NCBI GenBank assembly: GCA_023249165.1
Contig: JAHFDE010000111.1
Location: forward strand, 1-7,334
Length of the DNA stretch: 7,334 nucleotides
Origin: Candidatus Methylomirabilota bacterium
GTDB lineage: Bacteria > Methylomirabilota > Methylomirabilia > Methylomirabilales > CSP1-5
Direction: 5' to 3'
Made by a program: the position numbers and the translations under genes. Below the pieces are notes generated by a model. It did not search any database. It worked only from the letters and a program-made list of their open reading frames with translations, and was not told where the DNA came from. This document shows positions 5,412-7,334 of this stretch, piece after piece (the first letter of the stretch is position 1; every line of letters begins with the position of its first letter).

Positions 5412-6218
5412 TCACTTCGACTCGGCGATACGATACATGAGATTGGCGAGATCGGAGGCGTCGGCGATGGCCTGGCGAGGCTGGGGGCCGGACTCCACGA
5501 GATGGTCTATGACTTCCCCGATTGTTAAATCCAGCCGCTCCCACGGGACGTGGAGAGGGAAGAGGGGGTCGGCCTCTGAGGCCGCCTCCCAGGCCTTGGG
5601 TGAGGCGATCCGTGGATCGAGGGTCCTGGCCCGTTCGAAGCAGTTGCCGACGATGTCGGTGTTAAAGCCGGTCCCCCAGAAGAAATCAAGCAGCATCCTC
5701 ACCTGCTGGACCAGCGGTCTCTCCCACAGGTCCTCGGGCCTCCCCCGGAGGCAGGCCCGACAGGCCGAAGGCTTTGCGGGGTCGGCCTGAACATTCCAGA
5801 GATTCGACATCAGCAATGTATCATCCGGGCCCTCCAGCGGCGCGGTCCGGTAGTAGACGCGCATATCCTCAAAGCGTCCCTGGAAGAAGAGGAAGATAGA
5901 GACGATGTAGGGGAAGGCAAGGCGGAAGGTCTCGTACTCCGCCCCCTTTCCCATAGAGGCGGCGCTCCACCGGATGACCCGCACCTGGGGTGGTGTCTCG
6001 AGGCACACGATGTTTACCACGCCCTCGAGCTTGACGATGCGGGCCCCGGGCGGGAGGAGAAGGTGGTGTCCCCGGCCGGGCCGGCGGACGGCGGCGGTGA
6101 CCTCCCGAAGGAAATCCTCGAGCGGGACCTCGCGATTAGGCGTATGCGGGGTCCCGTCCCGGTAGAGCAGCACCTTCTTCCCCTGGATTTCGATCCGCTC
6201 CACGTCTCGCCTCATCAT
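5412..6218 (-). CDS. E2-like (Prok-E2_D / PRTRC-B-like) protein, copy 2
   Basis: A 268-residue paralogue of the E2-like protein encoded further downstream. It shows the same architecture: LLLPPGARIVKL (53-64), PPQVRVIRW (76-84), strands LAFPYIVSIFLFF (100-112), SNLWNVQ (138-144), SACRACLRG (151-159), TGFNTDI (183-189) and FERARTLDPRIAS (194-206). Residues 119-227 align without gaps to 125-233 of copy 1 at about 66% identity by hand count, while the first 50 residues are much more divergent. Cys156 in CLRG is the presumed catalytic cysteine, with Cys153 as a second shared one. Tandem ATGs at 6218 and 6215 follow a weak GAGA, and either may be used. The gene ends 103 bases before the ubiquitin-like start, in the same orientation. 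A MITE-like element sits 16 bases upstream of the start, between the gene and a promoter-like sequence. Two E2-like copies may divide labour (conjugation versus regulation), which is inference. Confidence 0.7.
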   Translation of the reverse strand: MMRRDVERIEIQGKKVLLYRDGTPHTPNREVPLEDFLREVTAAVRRPGRGHHLLLPPGARIVKLEGVVNIVCLETPPQVRVIRWSAASMGKGAEYETFRLAFPYIVSIFLFFQGRFEDMRVYYRTAPLEGPDDTLLMSNLWNVQADPAKPSACRACLRGRPEDLWERPLVQQVRMLLDFFWGTGFNTDIVGNCFERARTLDPRIASPKAWEAASEADPLFPLHVPWERLDLTIGEVIDHLVESGPQPRQAIADASDLANLMYRIAESK

Positions 6219-6231
6219 TCTCGTTGAGCGG

Positions 6232-6339
6232 CTAGTGCCGTTCCAACTTGTTGTGCCTACTGCCGAACAGGAATCCAGCGAGTCGTCTCTTCAAGAATCG
6301 CTTGTCTCGTCCGCTCAAGAGCACGTAGGTATACTGCAT
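6232..6339 (-). pseudogene. Internally deleted GIY-YIG endonuclease remnant inside the MITE
   Basis: Minus-strand frame of 35 codons from ATG 6339 to a TAG that lies at the element's terminal repeat. It begins MQYTYVLLSGRD, which resembles the first strand of GIY-YIG nucleases (typically Y-x-Y-V-L-x-S, then the GIY-YIG motif). It then passes directly into KRFLKRRLAGFLFG, which resembles the usual C-terminal helix of these small proteins (KT-x-x-G-K-R-x-x-x-x-R-L). It ends in NKLERH. The GIY-YIG motif itself and the catalytic Arg and Glu are absent. I infer a large in-frame deletion from an element that once carried a full nuclease of about 90 residues. Confidence 0.5.
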
Positions 6340-6379
6340 GGGGACTGCCGCGCCTTGGCGAAAATAGTTGGAACGGCAC
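6235..6379. mobile_element. MITE-like element, 14-bp terminal inverted repeats, TA duplication within CTAG
   Basis: The sequence gtgccgttccaact (6235-6248) is repeated as its exact reverse complement at 6366-6379. Outside these, TA is present at both ends (6233-6234 and 6380-6381), and the next two bases (gc and gc) extend the perfect match to 18 bp. Removing the element and one TA restores GCTAGC. IS630/Tc1-mariner elements duplicate TA, and IS630 is known to favour CTAG, so a 145-bp non-autonomous relative is the simplest reading. No transposase is encoded. The interior holds an apparent GIY-YIG remnant, so mobilisation by another enzyme is also possible. Confidence 0.7.
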
Positions 6380-6380
6380 T

Positions 6381-6409
6381 AGCTTATGCCACTGTCATCG
6401 GGGTGTCAA
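6381..6409 (-). promoter_or_regulatory. Promoter-like sequence for E2-like copy 2, now separated from the gene by the MITE
   Basis: On the minus strand TTGACA (6409-6404) is followed after exactly 17 bases by TAAGCT (6386-6381), which matches TATAAT at its three most conserved positions. The -35 is perfect and the first spacer bases (CCCCG) resemble those of the promoter at 5354-5382. The -10 hexamer ends at the MITE insertion point. Before the insertion it would have lain about 17 bases from the gene's first ATG. Now the transcript would begin inside the element and carry it as a 5' leader of about 150 bases. Confidence 0.5.
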
Positions 6410-6418
6410 GGCATCGCT

Positions 6419-6522
6419 AGACCCCAGACCGCAGACCGCAGACCCCGGACCAGGCTCCCGTCTCCGGTCTCCAGTCTCAAGTCTGAGGTCTGAGGTCTGA
6501 TGTCTGATGTCTCAGGTCTTCT
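6419..6522 (-). repeat. Degenerate heptad repeat array in inverted arms (AGACCNN / GTCTNNN word)
   Basis: Strict 7-bp register again, with a different word from the arrays further left. Arm 1 is agacccc (6419), agaccgc, agaccgc, agacccc (6440). Arm 2, inverted, is gtctccg (6460), gtctcca, gtctcaa, gtctgag, gtctgag, gtctgat, gtctgat, gtctcag (6509) and gtcttct. The two arms can pair into a long imperfect hairpin located just after the hydrolase gene. The last two units of arm 2 run into the hydrolase coding end and supply its final codons and stop. It could serve as the hydrolase terminator, but there is no T-run, so this is uncertain. Confidence 0.9.
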
Positions 6523-7240
6523 CCCTGAGCCATGCCAGTGCCCGCTGGAAGACCTCGGGGTTGAATTTCAGATCGAGATGGTTGAACCAGTGGTGCAGAT
6601 AGGGAATGATCGTTGGCGTGAGTGCGGTTTCGGGATGCTGGAAGGTGGTGACGGGGGCCATGGTTGCGTGGGGGAGATCCTGAGCCACGCGACGAATCCC
6701 TTCGATGAGGGTCGGGATATCCCGTTCCCCGTGCAGGAGCAGGACCGGCCGGTCGGGCTGCTTCACTTCGTCCATCTTCCGGAGCAATTCCAGGATGGTG
6801 CTCGGACTCGGGCTCCGGACGGTGGTGGAGCCGAACGCGAGGAGCATCTGCCGTCCCTCCTCGGAGGGCCGGCTGGCAACGGCGGGAGAGATGGCTACGA
6901 CCAGGTCGGCGCTGGAGATGAGTGCCAGCCGCCCGCCCAGGCTGTGCCCCACGGCCACAACCCTCGCGTAGCGGCGCAGCCAATGGAGGGCCGCCTCGAG
7001 ATCCTGTAACACGCCTTCATCCAGGGCGGCAGGATGTTCGCCGTGTCCCCGGAGGTCGAGGGCCAGCGCCGCCCATCCCTCCTCGGCGAGGCGGGCCGAG
7101 ATGCCCAGCATCTGTTCCTTGCAGCCCCCGTAGCCGTGGACCACGGCGGCTCCGCCGCGCGGGGCTTCGGGGAGGAAGAGGTAGGCGGGCACGGCGTGGT
7201 TGTCCGCCGATCGCAGGTCGGTCACGCGGAGGAACTGCAT
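6512..7240 (-). CDS. Alpha/beta hydrolase (serine hydrolase family)
   Basis: A 242-residue cytoplasmic alpha/beta hydrolase. Residues 35-39 (HGYGG) form the oxyanion-hole loop, and DLRGHGEHP (62-70) is the conserved strand-4 region. GHSLGG (98-103) is the nucleophile elbow with Ser100, and LLLHGERDIPT (167-177) carries the likely catalytic Asp174. The catalytic His should lie near the C-terminus. His202, His216, His217 and His221 are candidates and the choice is unclear. The substrate cannot be told from sequence. Such proteins are typically esterases or peptidase-like hydrolases of the dienelactone hydrolase/acyl-peptidase type. Length is normal and the triad looks present, so it is probably active. 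ATG 7240 is preferred over the adjacent ATG 7243 because AGGAG is then six rather than three bases away. Its stop lies inside a heptad repeat. Nothing ties it functionally to the ubiquitin-like genes beyond orientation. Confidence 0.92.
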   Translation of the reverse strand: MQFLRVTDLRSADNHAVPAYLFLPEAPRGGAAVVHGYGGCKEQMLGISARLAEEGWAALALDLRGHGEHPAALDEGVLQDLEAALHWLRRYARVVAVGHSLGGRLALISSADLVVAISPAVASRPSEEGRQMLLAFGSTTVRSPSPSTILELLRKMDEVKQPDRPVLLLHGERDIPTLIEGIRRVAQDLPHATMAPVTTFQHPETALTPTIIPYLHHWFNHLDLKFNPEVFQRALAWLREKT

Positions 7241-7256
7241 CATGCCCTCCTCTGTG

Positions 7257-7291
7257 GTTCACGGTTGAGAGTTCACAGTCCGATGTCAGCG
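7257..7291 (-). repeat. Short degenerate heptad tract (GTTCACN word)
   Basis: Five units in 7-bp register on the plus strand: gttcacg (7257), gttgaga, gttcaca, gtccgat, gtcagcg (7285). It is a third word variant of the heptad pattern seen in the other gaps, and here only one arm is present. It lies immediately upstream of the hydrolase and seems to overlap the end of the preceding reading frame. Confidence 0.6.
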
Positions 7292-7334
7292 GAAAATTCC
7301 AGGAGTTGCTCATTCAGTTGGACCAGCACCTTCG
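7273..7334 (-). CDS. Possible 3' end of an upstream gene
   Basis: A minus-strand frame is open from the right edge to a TGA at 7273-7275 and reads KVLVQLNEQLLEFSADIGL. It has the look of an amphipathic helix at the end of a protein and would place the upstream gene about 30 bases before the hydrolase start, in the same orientation. Only 19 residues are visible, so no family can be named. Chance is a real possibility. The last few codons coincide with heptad repeat units. Confidence 0.35.
   Translation of the reverse strand, partial: KVLVQLNEQLLEFSADIGL

Noticed and set aside
6222..6392. Longer direct target duplication (8-9 bp) around the MITE
   Set aside because: The flanks just outside the 18-bp repeats (cgttgagcg and ttatgccac) do not match. 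Only the TA within CTAG fits.
6235..6420. Plus-strand 61-codon frame across the MITE
   Set aside because: It lies almost entirely within the inverted-repeat element and resembles no protein. The opposite strand carries the more meaningful nuclease remnant.
1..7334. E1/ThiF or JAB-type peptidase gene to complete the ubiquitin-like system
   Set aside because: I looked for a GxGxxG nucleotide-binding motif and for the JAMM pattern ExnHxHx10D in the minus-strand proteins and found none. They may lie outside the window.

Overview
The window is GC-rich bacterial DNA in which every supported gene lies on the minus strand, so transcription runs from the right edge to the left. Genes are packed tightly with good Shine-Dalgarno sites and several stop/start overlaps, apart from four gaps filled by degenerate 7-bp repeats. 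The mix (E2-like and ubiquitin-like proteins, TPR, DUF4177, MntA-type nucleotidyltransferase, many orphan proteins, heptad repeats) suggests an uncultured environmental bacterium. NC10/Methylomirabilota or a similar lineage is a guess that the sequence alone cannot prove.

Right part (7334 to about 6400): the possible 3' tail of an unknown gene, then an alpha/beta hydrolase with a clear GHSLGG nucleophile elbow, followed by a heptad array built on the word GTCTNNN.

Core (6409 to 4173): a candidate minimal ubiquitin-like cassette. In transcription order it has an E2-like protein (268 aa), a beta-grasp ubiquitin-like protein (107 aa) resembling the Prok_Ub/PRTRC-C family, and a second E2-like protein (274 aa) whose start overlaps the ubiquitin-like gene. 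The E2-like proteins are paralogues, about two-thirds identical over their central 109 residues, with the same asparagine-valine-glutamine and CRACLRG motifs. No E1/ThiF-like or JAB peptidase gene is present. A near-consensus sigma-70 promoter lies just before the ubiquitin-like gene. A second promoter-like sequence, with a perfect -35, lies upstream of the first E2-like gene but is separated from it by a 145-bp MITE-like insertion. That insertion has a TA duplication inside CTAG and carries an internally deleted remnant of what looks like a GIY-YIG endonuclease gene.

Left part (4007 to 1): a run of genes with little recognisable function. These are a 110-aa orphan, a 119-aa orphan, a 453-aa internally repetitive helical protein, a 69-aa DUF4177-like protein, a TPR protein with seven exactly 40-residue repeats, a 49-aa ORF, and an MntA-like nucleotidyltransferase cut by the window edge. 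From the 119-aa gene leftward, spacing is short or overlapping (8-nt overlap, 21-nt gap, 8-nt gap, 4-nt ATGA overlap, 11-nt overlap), so this is very probably one operon. Whether it works with the ubiquitin-like cassette is inference from co-orientation only.
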